Below are positions 1-6,140 of a stretch of 16,205 nt of DNA, piece after piece (positions within the stretch are counted from its first letter, which is position 1; the number at the start of each line of letters is the position of its first letter). The DNA comes from an uncultured Pseudomonadota bacterium (GTDB lineage: Bacteria > Pseudomonadota > Gammaproteobacteria > Burkholderiales > Usitatibacteraceae), in the NCBI GenBank assembly GCA_946885905.1, contig CAMPHL010000008.1, positions 1 to 16,205 of the forward strand. Reading direction: 5' to 3'. Below the pieces are notes generated by a model that ran no database searches, was not told the origin of the DNA, and saw nothing but the letters and a program-made list of their open reading frames with translations. A program made the translations under genes and the position numbers.

Positions 1-2
1 GC

Positions 3-428
3 CTAGCGGCTATACACCTGCGACGCGGGAAAGAAGTACGCGATCTCGACGGCTGCCGTCTCGGGGGCATCGCTGCCGTGCACCGCGTTGGCGTCGATCG
101 ACTGCGCGAAGTCGGCGCGGATCGTTCCCTTGTCGGCTTTTCCGGGATCCGTCGCGCCCATCAGGTCGCGGTTCTTCTGGATCGCGTTCTCGCCCTCGAG
201 CACCTGGATCATCACCGGCCCCGAGATCATGAATTCCACCAGGTCGTTGAAGAAGGGGCGCCCCTTGTGCACCGCGTAGAAACCCTCGGCCTCCCGGCGC
301 GACAAATGCGTCATCCGCGACGCGACGATCCTGAGCCCCGCGGCCTCGAACCGGGAGTAGATCTGGCCAATCACGTTCTTGGCCACGGCGTCGGGTTTTA
401 CGATCGAAAGGGTGCGCTGTACCGCCAT
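3..428 (-). CDS. ndk: Nucleoside diphosphate kinase
   Basis: This 141-residue protein is the normal length for bacterial NDK, the cytosolic enzyme that moves the gamma phosphate of ATP onto other (d)NDPs through a phosphohistidine. The N-terminus [11 protein letters not shown] with Lys11 is the family start, and [12 protein letters not shown] carries the active-site His117 in the usual NxxHGSD context. The ATG start at 428 is preceded by a loose GAGG-type ribosome site in GAGGCGAGG. The stop codon lies at the window edge, so whatever follows on the minus strand is not visible. The upstream gap to tilS (429-514) contains a hairpin next to tilS, suggesting that ndk begins its own transcript. 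The call is very secure. Confidence 0.98.
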   Translation of the reverse strand: MAVQRTLSIVKPDAVAKNVIGQIYSRFEAAGLRIVASRMTHLSRREAEGFYAVHKGRPFFNDLVEFMISGPVMIQVLEGENAIQKNRDLMGATDPGKADKGTIRADFAQSIDANAVHGSDAPETAAVEIAYFFPASQVYSR

Positions 429-491
429 CTAGTCTGCCTCGCCTCGAGTGAAATTTGATCAATCCGGAAGGGGATCGGAAGATGCTAAATC

Positions 492-514
492 AATGAAAAC
501 CTTAGCTTTTCATT
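492..514 (-). other. A/T-rich hairpin directly after the tilS stop
   Basis: AATGAAAA (492-499) and TTTTCATT (507-514) are a perfect 8-bp inverted repeat with a 7-base loop, immediately next to the tilS stop codon (515-517). On the tilS strand the 3' arm is followed by GATTTAGC. The stem is A/T-rich and the tail is not a clean U-run, so this is at best a weak terminator for tilS or a structured spacer ahead of ndk. The rest of the 429-514 gap shows nothing clear. Confidence 0.45.
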
Positions 515-1873
515 CTAGCACAGCGGCTCTTTCCCCGCCACCGTCCAGCTCGGGGCGAGCCCTTCCTCGCCCTCCTTGCACGCGTAGTCCGAGGCGATTC
601 CCACGCCCGGCACCCAGACCAGCCTGTCTCCATGGAACAACAGCGGCAGGTTGTCCCGCTGCCACATCGGCAGCTCTCGTTCCTGCAGCAGGTTCTTGAG
701 CGTGCGCGTGGGCCGCTCCGGCCCCAGCCGGATGGTTTCGCCACCGCTGCGAGCGCGGAAACACCATTCGCCCGAAGCGACCTGCGCACGGATTCCCTCG
801 CCCTTGGCCGGATCGAAGTGGACCGCCCCGCGCTCGGCTCCGAGGTCGATGTCGCGCTCCTGCCGCCATGGCACCTGCCAAGACTGCACATGCGCCTGTG
901 CGCTCCTGGCGGCCGGAGGGAGCCCGCGCTCGACCAGCGCCTCGCCCTTGTGCCGCACGAGGGCGATCCCCGCATGTTCGACGCGTACGCGCGCATCGTC
1001 CCGCGATTCCCATAGCTGGCGCACCATCTCGGCGAGGCGCCCTTCGGACGGCATGGCCACTGCGTTGCGAGCGAGCCACGCGCGCAGCGCGTTCGCGCGC
1101 CGCTCGCCGGTCAACTCTTCCCGGAGCGGCAGCGGCATCCCGGGGCGCGCCGGTACACCGTCGAACGCCGCCAGTGCATCGAGCAGCTCGCCCGCGGATG
1201 CGGCGTGGCGCGCGAAGCGCGCGAGGGATTCCTGCCAGCCGGGGAAGCGCGCGTCGAGGAGCGGCGCCACCTCGAGCCGCAGGAAGTTGCGGTCGTAGAG
1301 CGTCTTCGCGTTGGACTCGTCCTCGATCCAGCGCATGCCCTGGGATTGCGCGAAGGCCTGCAGCGTCGCCCGCGAATGCGTAAGCAGCGGCCTGAAGAGC
1401 TGCTTGCCGCCGACCAGGGGACGCAGCTCCGGCATCGCCGCCATGCCCTTCAACCCGGTGCCGCGCAGGAGCTGGAAGAGCACCGTCTCGGCCTGGTCGT
1501 CGAGGTGATGGCCCAGCGCGATGAATGGCTCGGGGCGCGCCGCGTAAACCGCGTAGCGCGCCATGCGTGCGGCGGCTTCCACCCCACCGGTCGCATCCGT
1601 GTCCACGCGGACGTGCTCGACCGCGAGCGGCACGCCGTGGTTGGCGCAGAACCGCTCGCAGAACCTGACCCAGTCGTCGGCGTTGGGTGATAGGCCGTGG
1701 TGCACGTGCAAGGCGCTCACCCTGCGACCCGGCGCCTGCGCGTGCTCCGAGAAGAGGCGCAGCAGCACCGCCGAATCGAGGCCGCCGGAGAAGCCCACGC
1801 AAACGGGCGCTCCCGCGGGCAATGTCGCGAGGCGCGCGTTGAAGTCGGCGATGAGCGACCCGGATTCGGTCAT
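515..1873 (-). CDS. tilS: tRNA(Ile)-lysidine synthase TilS
   Basis: TilS attaches lysine to C34 of the CAU-anticodon tRNA-Ile in an ATP-dependent reaction, changing both the amino-acid identity of the tRNA and the codon it reads to AUA. The 452-residue product has the N-type ATP pyrophosphatase P-loop SGGLDS at residues 29-34, followed by the HHG and ALGHHLDDQAET segments typical of the family. The C-terminal part has the expected TilS substrate-binding and C-terminal domains, including GGETIRLGPERPTRTLKNLLQE-like sequence. Length is usual for proteobacterial TilS. The ATG at 1873 is preceded by GAGGAG a few bases upstream. It follows accA on the same strand after 56 bp, an arrangement I recall as common in Betaproteobacteria, so co-transcription is likely. 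Confidence 0.96.
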   Translation of the reverse strand: MTESGSLIADFNARLATLPAGAPVCVGFSGGLDSAVLLRLFSEHAQAPGRRVSALHVHHGLSPNADDWVRFCERFCANHGVPLAVEHVRVDTDATGGVEAAARMARYAVYAARPEPFIALGHHLDDQAETVLFQLLRGTGLKGMAAMPELRPLVGGKQLFRPLLTHSRATLQAFAQSQGMRWIEDESNAKTLYDRNFLRLEVAPLLDARFPGWQESLARFARHAASAGELLDALAAFDGVPARPGMPLPLREELTGERRANALRAWLARNAVAMPSEGRLAEMVRQLWESRDDARVRVEHAGIALVRHKGEALVERGLPPAARSAQAHVQSWQVPWRQERDIDLGAERGAVHFDPAKGEGIRAQVASGEWCFRARSGGETIRLGPERPTRTLKNLLQERELPMWQRDNLPLLFHGDRLVWVPGVGIASDYACKEGEEGLAPSWTVAGKEPLC

Positions 1874-1896
1874 GCTCTCCTCTGAGGATCGGACCG

Positions 1897-1924
1897 GGGC
1901 CCCGAAGGCAAGCAGCCGGGGCCC
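1897..1924 (-). other. GC-rich hairpin between accA and tilS
   Basis: GGGCCCCG (1897-1904) and CGGGGCCC (1917-1924) form a perfect 8-bp stem with a 12-base loop in the 56-bp accA-tilS gap. No T-run follows on the minus strand, so a full intrinsic terminator is not supported. It may lower read-through or set the accA/tilS ratio. That role is inference. Confidence 0.4.
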
Positions 1925-1929
1925 GTCGC

Positions 1930-2895
1930 CTACCCCGCGATTTCCTTGAACTTGCCGAAGTTCACCCAGCGTTCCTGCCGCCGCTCCATGAGCTGCTCGG
2001 CCGAGAGGTCCTGCAGGCTACGCAGGCTTTCCTGGATCGCCTTCCTGAGCGCCTTGGCCGCCTCGGCCGGATCGCGATGCGCGCCGCCCAGCGGCTCGTT
2101 CACCACCTTGTCGACCAGGCCCAGCGCCTTGAGCCTCGCGGAGGTGATGCCGAGGCTTTCCGCGGCGTCGACGGCGTTGTCCGCGCTCTTCCAGAGGATG
2201 GCGGCGCAACCCTCGGGAGAGATTACCGAGTAGGTTGCGTACTGCAGCATGAGGGTCACGTCCGCCACCGCGATCGCGAGCGCGCCGCCCGAGCCACCTT
2301 CCCCGATAACCGAAGTGACGATCGGCACGCGCAGGCCCGCCATCACGTACAGGTTGCGGCCGATCGCCTCGGACTGCCCGCGCTCCTCGGCGCCGATGCC
2401 CGGATAGGCCCCCGGAGTATCCACGAAGGTGAGGATCGGCGCGCCGAACTTCTCCGCGAGCTTCATCAGCCTCAACGCCTTGCGGTAGCCCTCGGGTCGC
2501 GGCATGCCGAAGTTGCGGAAGATCTTCTCGTTGGTGTCGCGGCCCTTCTGGTGCCCCATCACCATCACGGTCTGGCCGTTGAAGCGCGCGAGGCCGCCCA
2601 CGATCGCCTGGTCGTCGGCGAAAGCCCGATCGCCGTGCATCTCCTCGAAGTCGGTGCAGATGGCGTTCACGTAGTCGAGCGTGTACGGCCTCTGCGGATG
2701 GCGCGCGACCTTGGAGATCTGCCAGGCCGAGAGCTTGGCGTAGATGTCCTTGGTGAGCTCGCGGCTCTTCTTCGACAGGCGCTCGATCTCCTGCGAGATG
2801 TCGACGGCGCTGTCGTCCTGGACGAAGCGCAACTCCTCGATTTTCTGCTCGAGCTCCGCGATGGGCTGCTCGAAATCCAGGAAGCTGGTTTTCAC
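1930..2895 (-). CDS. accA: Acetyl-CoA carboxylase carboxyltransferase subunit alpha
   Basis: AccA pairs with AccD to transfer the carboxyl group from carboxybiotin-BCCP to acetyl-CoA, giving malonyl-CoA for fatty acid synthesis. The 321-residue protein has the standard AccA length and start ([18 protein letters not shown]), then [20 protein letters not shown] near the middle and [15 protein letters not shown] plus [15 protein letters not shown] in the crotonase-fold core. The start codon is GTG at 2895; KTSFLDFEQ directly after it matches the family N-terminus, so the start is well supported although no Shine-Dalgarno is visible. An extended -10 element (2923-2931) lies about 28 bp upstream. 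tilS follows on the same strand; a divergent ECF sigma gene lies upstream. Confidence 0.98.
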   Translation of the reverse strand: MKTSFLDFEQPIAELEQKIEELRFVQDDSAVDISQEIERLSKKSRELTKDIYAKLSAWQISKVARHPQRPYTLDYVNAICTDFEEMHGDRAFADDQAIVGGLARFNGQTVMVMGHQKGRDTNEKIFRNFGMPRPEGYRKALRLMKLAEKFGAPILTFVDTPGAYPGIGAEERGQSEAIGRNLYVMAGLRVPIVTSVIGEGGSGGALAIAVADVTLMLQYATYSVISPEGCAAILWKSADNAVDAAESLGITSARLKALGLVDKVVNEPLGGAHRDPAEAAKALRKAIQESLRSLQDLSAEQLMERRQERWVNFGKFKEIAG

Positions 2896-2922
2896 GGCGT
2901 CGGAAGGCGGGGGGATCCGGTG

Positions 2923-2931
2923 ATTTTAGCA
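2923..2931 (-). promoter_or_regulatory. Extended -10 promoter for accA
   Basis: Read on the minus strand this is TGCTAAAAT, a TGn extended -10 with a hexamer matching TATAAT at five of six positions. It would place the transcript start near 2916, about 20 bases ahead of the accA GTG. No good -35 is visible, as expected for an extended -10 promoter. It lies back to back with a plus-strand TACAAT at 2934. Confidence 0.5.
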
Positions 2932-2933
2932 GC

Positions 2934-2939
2934 TACAAT
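2934..2939 (+). promoter_or_regulatory. Possible -10 box ahead of the ECF sigma gene
   Basis: TACAAT matches TATAAT at five of six positions and would start transcription near 2946, only a few bases before an ATG mini-ORF at 2949. No convincing -35 lies 16-18 bases upstream. The ECF factor could instead drive its own promoter, but I could not identify an ECF-type motif with confidence. Confidence 0.35.
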
Positions 2940-2948
2940 CTCCGCCTC

Positions 2949-2969
2949 ATGCGTAACAGCCTCCCTTAG
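2949..2969 (+). other. Six-codon mini-ORF before the sigma gene
   Basis: ATG CGT AAC AGC CTC CCT TAG encodes MRNSLP and stops one codon before the GTG start of the sigma factor, in the same frame. It could be a chance ATG, a leaderless mini-ORF coupled to sigma translation, or the true original start now interrupted by a nonsense change. The sequence alone cannot separate these. Confidence 0.25.
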
Positions 2970-2972
2970 GGC

Positions 2973-3539
2973 GTGACGGCGCAAGACGCACAACAGCGAC
3001 TCGCCGAGCTGCTCTCCCGCACTGCGCTGGGGGACCGGGCCGCATTCGCCGAGCTCTACGGCGCGACGCGCGCGAAACTGTTTGCCGTGTCGCTGCGTAT
3101 AGTGCGTGAGAGGGCACTGGCGGAGGAAGCGTTGCAGGACAGCTACGTGAGCATCTGGCACCACGCGTCGGACTACGCGCGCCTGAAAGGCGCGCCCACG
3201 ACCTGGATGGCGGCGATCGTGCGCAACCGCAGCCTGGACCTCGTGCGACGCGCCCGCGAACTGCCCGATATCGACGACGCCCTCGCCGCCCAGCTCGTGG
3301 ACGAGTCGGCCCATCCCGCGCAGGACGCGCAAGCCCATGCCGAGGCCCACGCGCTCGAGCGTTGCCTGCAGGAGCTGGACGCGGAGCAGCGCCAGTCCAT
3401 CGCGCTCGCCTTCTTCCACGGGCTCACCCATTCCGAGCTCGCCGCCCACCTCCATCGCCCGCTCGGCACGGTCAAGACGCACGTGCGCCGGGGATTGCTC
3501 AAGCTGCGCGACTGTCTCATGCGTGCGGGACAACGCTAG
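2973..3539 (+). CDS. ECF-family RNA polymerase sigma factor
   Basis: This 188-residue protein has the two-domain layout of an extracytoplasmic-function sigma factor. Region 2 spans roughly residues 26-95 (FAELYGATRAKLFAVSLRIV, then WMAAIVRNRSLDLVRRAR), and region 4 spans roughly 127-181 with a helix-turn-helix around LTHSELAAHLHRPLGTVKTH. It redirects RNA polymerase to a specific regulon when released from its anti-sigma factor. The gene five bases downstream encodes an RskA-type membrane anti-sigma factor, so this resembles the SigK/RskA (ECF19-like) arrangement; that subgroup label is inference. The GTG start at 2973 has no clear Shine-Dalgarno and is the first start after an in-frame TAG. 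Target genes cannot be read from the window. Confidence 0.93.
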   Translation: MTAQDAQQRLAELLSRTALGDRAAFAELYGATRAKLFAVSLRIVRERALAEEALQDSYVSIWHHASDYARLKGAPTTWMAAIVRNRSLDLVRRARELPDIDDALAAQLVDESAHPAQDAQAHAEAHALERCLQELDAEQRQSIALAFFHGLTHSELAAHLHRPLGTVKTHVRRGLLKLRDCLMRAGQR

Positions 3540-3544
3540 CCTCC

Positions 3545-4255
3545 ATGCGCAGACTGAACCCCGACCTCGCCCACCGCCTCGCCGCCGAATACGCCCTTGG
3601 AACGTTGCGCGGCCGTGCCCGCGCCAGGTTCGAGGCCATGGCCCGCGTCGATGGCGAGCTCGACGCGATCCGGCGCCAGTGGGAAGCCGCGTTCGCCCCC
3701 TTCGCGGACCGGGTGCCCGCCGTGGAACCGCCCGCCCGCGTATGGGCGCGGATCCAGGAGCGCATCGGCGATCACTCCGCGCGCGGCGCGTGGTCGAGCC
3801 TTTCCTTCTGGCGCAGCTTCGGCCTCGTGGCCGGCGGGGTCGCGACGGTGCTCCTGGCGGCTTTCCTCTACCTCCAGGCTGCCCCGCAGCCCACCGAGCC
3901 CGTGATGCTCGCGGTACTGAGCTCGCCCGCGCCCGCGAACGAGGCGCGCATGGTGATCTCCTTCCACGCCCCCGACACGGTGCACGTGAAGAACTACCGC
4001 CCGTGGCCCAGCGTCGAGAAGGAAGGCAAGGGCCTCGAGCTCTGGGTGCTCACGAAGGATGGAGTGCCGCACTCCCTCGGGATGATCCCGAACGTGACGG
4101 GCGAGATGGAGCTCAAGGTCCGCATCGACGACCCGCGGCTGCGGGAGGCCAACACGCTGGCGCTCAGTTCCGAGCCCAGGGAGGGCTCGCCCACGAAGCG
4201 GCCTACGGGGCGCGTGCTTTGCTCCGGCTCGGTGGCGAGCGGCCGCAAGGTCTAG
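3545..4255 (+). CDS. RskA-type transmembrane anti-sigma factor
   Basis: The 236-residue product begins with the N-terminal signature LAAEYALGTLRGRARARFEAM (residues 12-32) typical of RskA/anti-sigma-K proteins, which hold their ECF partner at the inner membrane. A single membrane segment lies at about residues 92-111 (FGLVAGGVATVLLAAFLYLQ), followed by a periplasmic RskA domain with LELWVLTKDGVPHSLGMIP. The N-terminal part has no HxxxCxxC zinc motif, which separates it from zinc-binding ChrR/RsrA-type anti-sigma factors. Start ATG 3545 lies five bases after the sigma stop, so the two are co-translated. A longer upstream reading frame exists inside the sigma gene but lacks support. Release probably occurs by regulated proteolysis, as known for the family. 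The stop overlaps that of the convergent gene. Confidence 0.92.
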   Translation: MRRLNPDLAHRLAAEYALGTLRGRARARFEAMARVDGELDAIRRQWEAAFAPFADRVPAVEPPARVWARIQERIGDHSARGAWSSLSFWRSFGLVAGGVATVLLAAFLYLQAAPQPTEPVMLAVLSSPAPANEARMVISFHAPDTVHVKNYRPWPSVEKEGKGLELWVLTKDGVPHSLGMIPNVTGEMELKVRIDDPRLREANTLALSSEPREGSPTKRPTGRVLCSGSVASGRKV

Positions 4256-5175
4256 CGGCGCAGGGCGGCCTCGAGCCGCGCGCAGAGTTCCGCGACACCT
4301 TCGGCCAGGCGCAGCGTCGGGCGCTGGAGCTTGTCGGCATCCACGAACACGAAGCGATCCTCGCTCACGGCACGCAGCGAACCGCGCTCACGCCAGGCGG
4401 CCCTGAAGTCCCCCTCGCGGCCCGGGGCAGGGGTGCCCACGATCGCATCTGGGTCGCGCTTGTAAACCTCCTCCCAGGAGACCACGGGAGCGACGGCCTC
4501 GAGGTCGGCGAAGACGTTCTCGCCGCCGCACACGTCGAGCGCCTCGTTGATCCAGTGCTTGCCGCCGATCGTCGTGAGGGGCTTGTGCCACACCTCGACG
4601 AAAATGCGCACTCGCGGCTTGCCCGATCGGGCCGCGCGTGCCGCCCGCAGGCGCTCGCGATAGTTGCGGGCCGCGGGCGCCGCATCGGTGCCGGCCAGGA
4701 GCGCGACCGTCTCGGCGAGGCGCGGCGGATCCTCGAGCCGCCGGGCACGCGCGACGAACACGGGGATGCCGAGGCGTTCGATGCGTTCCACGTCGTTGGG
4801 ACGGATGCTGTCGTGCCAGGCGAGGACGAGGTCCGGGCGCAGCGCCGCGAGCGGCTCGACCTCGCGCCCGAGGGCGCTCGCCACCTGCGGCAGCGCCCTC
4901 GCCTCGGGCGGATAGTCGCTGTATGCGCTCGCGCCCACGAGCTTCGATCCCGCCCCGACCGAATACGCGAGCTCGGTGAGGAAAGGGGCCAGCGCGACGA
5001 TGCGCTGCGCCGGCTGCTTCAGCTCGACCTTTCGGCCCAGGTCGTCGGTGACGGTGATTGCGAGCGCCGTGCCACAGGCGGCCCAAAGTCCGAGAACACG
5101 GATGAACACGGATAAAGCGCGGAAAACTGCGAATGAAACCGATCCGCGCTTCGTGCCTGCGTCGATCGGAGTCAC
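4252..5175 (-). CDS. btuF: BtuF-like periplasmic corrinoid-binding protein
   Basis: The protein resembles the periplasmic-binding-protein family of BtuF and iron-complex carriers. After the signal peptide come VTDDLGRKVELKQPAQRIVALAP, then LVGASAYSDYPPEA, ALRPDLVLAW, TIGGKHWINEALDVCGGENVF and RDPDAIVGTP, all typical of cobalamin-binding BtuF annotations. It would deliver corrinoid to an inner-membrane BtuCD-type transporter, but no permease or ATPase gene is in the window. The start is uncertain: GTG at 5175 gives 307 residues with a long N-tail and an AGG-type ribosome site. GTG at 5109 gives 285 residues and a compact 17-residue signal peptide ending TALA. Both starts lie inside a decamer repeat element (5094-5230), which encodes the SVFIRV stretch. 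LWAAC could be a poor lipobox. Another chelate ligand is possible. Confidence 0.85.
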   Translation of the reverse strand: MTPIDAGTKRGSVSFAVFRALSVFIRVLGLWAACGTALAITVTDDLGRKVELKQPAQRIVALAPFLTELAYSVGAGSKLVGASAYSDYPPEARALPQVASALGREVEPLAALRPDLVLAWHDSIRPNDVERIERLGIPVFVARARRLEDPPRLAETVALLAGTDAAPAARNYRERLRAARAARSGKPRVRIFVEVWHKPLTTIGGKHWINEALDVCGGENVFADLEAVAPVVSWEEVYKRDPDAIVGTPAPGREGDFRAAWRERGSLRAVSEDRFVFVDADKLQRPTLRLAEGVAELCARLEAALRR

Positions 5176-5230
5176 GAATGACCTGCTGTATCCGCCTTTA
5201 TCCGTGCCTTATCCGTGTTCATCCGTGTTC
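5094..5230. repeat. Inverted array of 10-bp repeats
   Basis: Five 10-bp units starting GAACACGGAT run from 5094 to 5143. Four units of the opposite orientation (ATCCGYGTTC type; one unit is 11 bp) run from 5190 to 5230. The outer 22 bases, 5094-5115 and 5209-5230, are perfect reverse complements, and pairing continues imperfectly to 5123/5201. The loop between the perfect arms is 93 bases. A transcript could form a stem of about 30 bp. The element sits between the third DAHP-synthase gene and btuF and overlaps the 5' end of btuF. A related three-unit array lies at 10871-10900. Confidence 0.8.
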
Positions 5231-5243
5231 CAAGGGTTTTCGG

Positions 5244-6140
5244 TTACCGCAGCCCCCGCCGCTTCTCGTACGCCTCTCTCGTTATCGCGCAATCCTCGAG
5301 GAACCTTGGCAACTCCTCCAGCGTGAGCGCCTGGCCGGCATCCACGAGCGCTTTCTTGGGCTCGGGATGGACGTCGGTCAACACGAGGTTCGCGCCCGCG
5401 ATGATCCCCTGGGCGGCCACGTGGAAGACATCGGGCAGGCCGTCGGGCGCCACGTCGTGCGTCCCGACGGAGTGCGACGGGTCGATGCACACCGGCATGC
5501 GGGTCAGGCGCTTCACCACCGGGACGTGCCCGAAATCGATCAGGTTGCGGTGCGGGTCGCCGAAGTTCGTCTTCATGCCGCGCAGGCAGAAGACGATGTC
5601 GCGGTTCCCGCTCGAGGCCACGTACTCGGCGGCCAGCAGCGATTCGTGCAGCGTGATGCCGAAGCCGCGCTTGAGCAGGATCGGGAAATCCCGCTGGCTG
5701 CCCACGGCCTTCAGCAGCTCGAAGTTCTGGGTATTGCGGGTGCCGATCTGCAGCATGGCGCCGCATGGATCGCCGGCCGCGCGCAGCGCCTCGCGGATCT
5801 CGTCCAGGTGCTCGTCGCGGGTGACCTCCATCGCGACGACACGGATGCCGTGCTTGCCGGCCAGCTCGAACACGTACGGCAGGCACTGTTTCCCGTAACC
5901 CTGGAAGGAATAGGGGCTGGTGCGCGGCTTGTAAGCCCCCATGCGGGCGCAAGCTTGCCCCGCTTCCTTGAGCGCCCGGAAGGTCTGGTCCACGTACTCG
6001 CGCGTGTCCACGGCATTGAGGCCCGCGACCACGTGGAAGCAGTCCTGGTCGAACCGGATGCCGCGGTACTCGAAGCGGATCGATTCGTCCTGGCCCTTGC
6101 GGCGGCCGAGGATGCGGAACTCGTCGACGGCTTTGGTCAT
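5244..6140 (-). CDS. DAHP synthase-family protein, type I-beta, altered metal site
   Basis: The 298-residue TIM-barrel protein matches type I-beta DAHP synthases (Bacillus/Thermotoga type, related to KDO8P synthase). AYKPRTSPYSFQGYG (69-83), QIGTRNTQNF (131-140), ILLKRGF (154-160), CIDPSHSVG (218-226) and VHPEPKKAL are family signatures for binding phosphoenolpyruvate and sugar phosphate. The usual AGPCSVE reads AGLNAVD, so the metal-ligand Cys is Asn42. By remembered alignment to Thermotoga DAHPS, His223 and Asp267 remain, the Glu ligand is Asp256, and the conserved CERG reads CLRG. There is no N-terminal regulatory domain. The ATG at 6140 overlaps the upstream aroG-like stop by four bases (ATGA), showing translational coupling. 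It may be a metal-independent synthase, one with a different substrate, or an inactive or regulatory paralogue. Confidence 0.85.
   Translation of the reverse strand: MTKAVDEFRILGRRKGQDESIRFEYRGIRFDQDCFHVVAGLNAVDTREYVDQTFRALKEAGQACARMGAYKPRTSPYSFQGYGKQCLPYVFELAGKHGIRVVAMEVTRDEHLDEIREALRAAGDPCGAMLQIGTRNTQNFELLKAVGSQRDFPILLKRGFGITLHESLLAAEYVASSGNRDIVFCLRGMKTNFGDPHRNLIDFGHVPVVKRLTRMPVCIDPSHSVGTHDVAPDGLPDVFHVAAQGIIAGANLVLTDVHPEPKKALVDAGQALTLEELPRFLEDCAITREAYEKRRGLR

Noticed and set aside
1894..1924. CCGGGGCCC direct repeat as an attachment site or operator
   Set aside because: The core GGGCCC is self-complementary, so the copies are better read as the two arms of a simple hairpin; no integrase or insertion boundary is nearby.
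3362..3544. Longer anti-sigma start within the sigma gene
   Set aside because: The extra 61 residues are Arg/Pro/Ala-rich and lie inside the conserved sigma region 4; the ATG at 3545 begins right at the RskA-type N-terminus.
3337..5115. 592-codon plus-strand frame spanning the sigma, anti-sigma and btuF region
   Set aside because: It crosses three well-supported genes in other frames and has low-complexity Arg/Pro/Ala composition.
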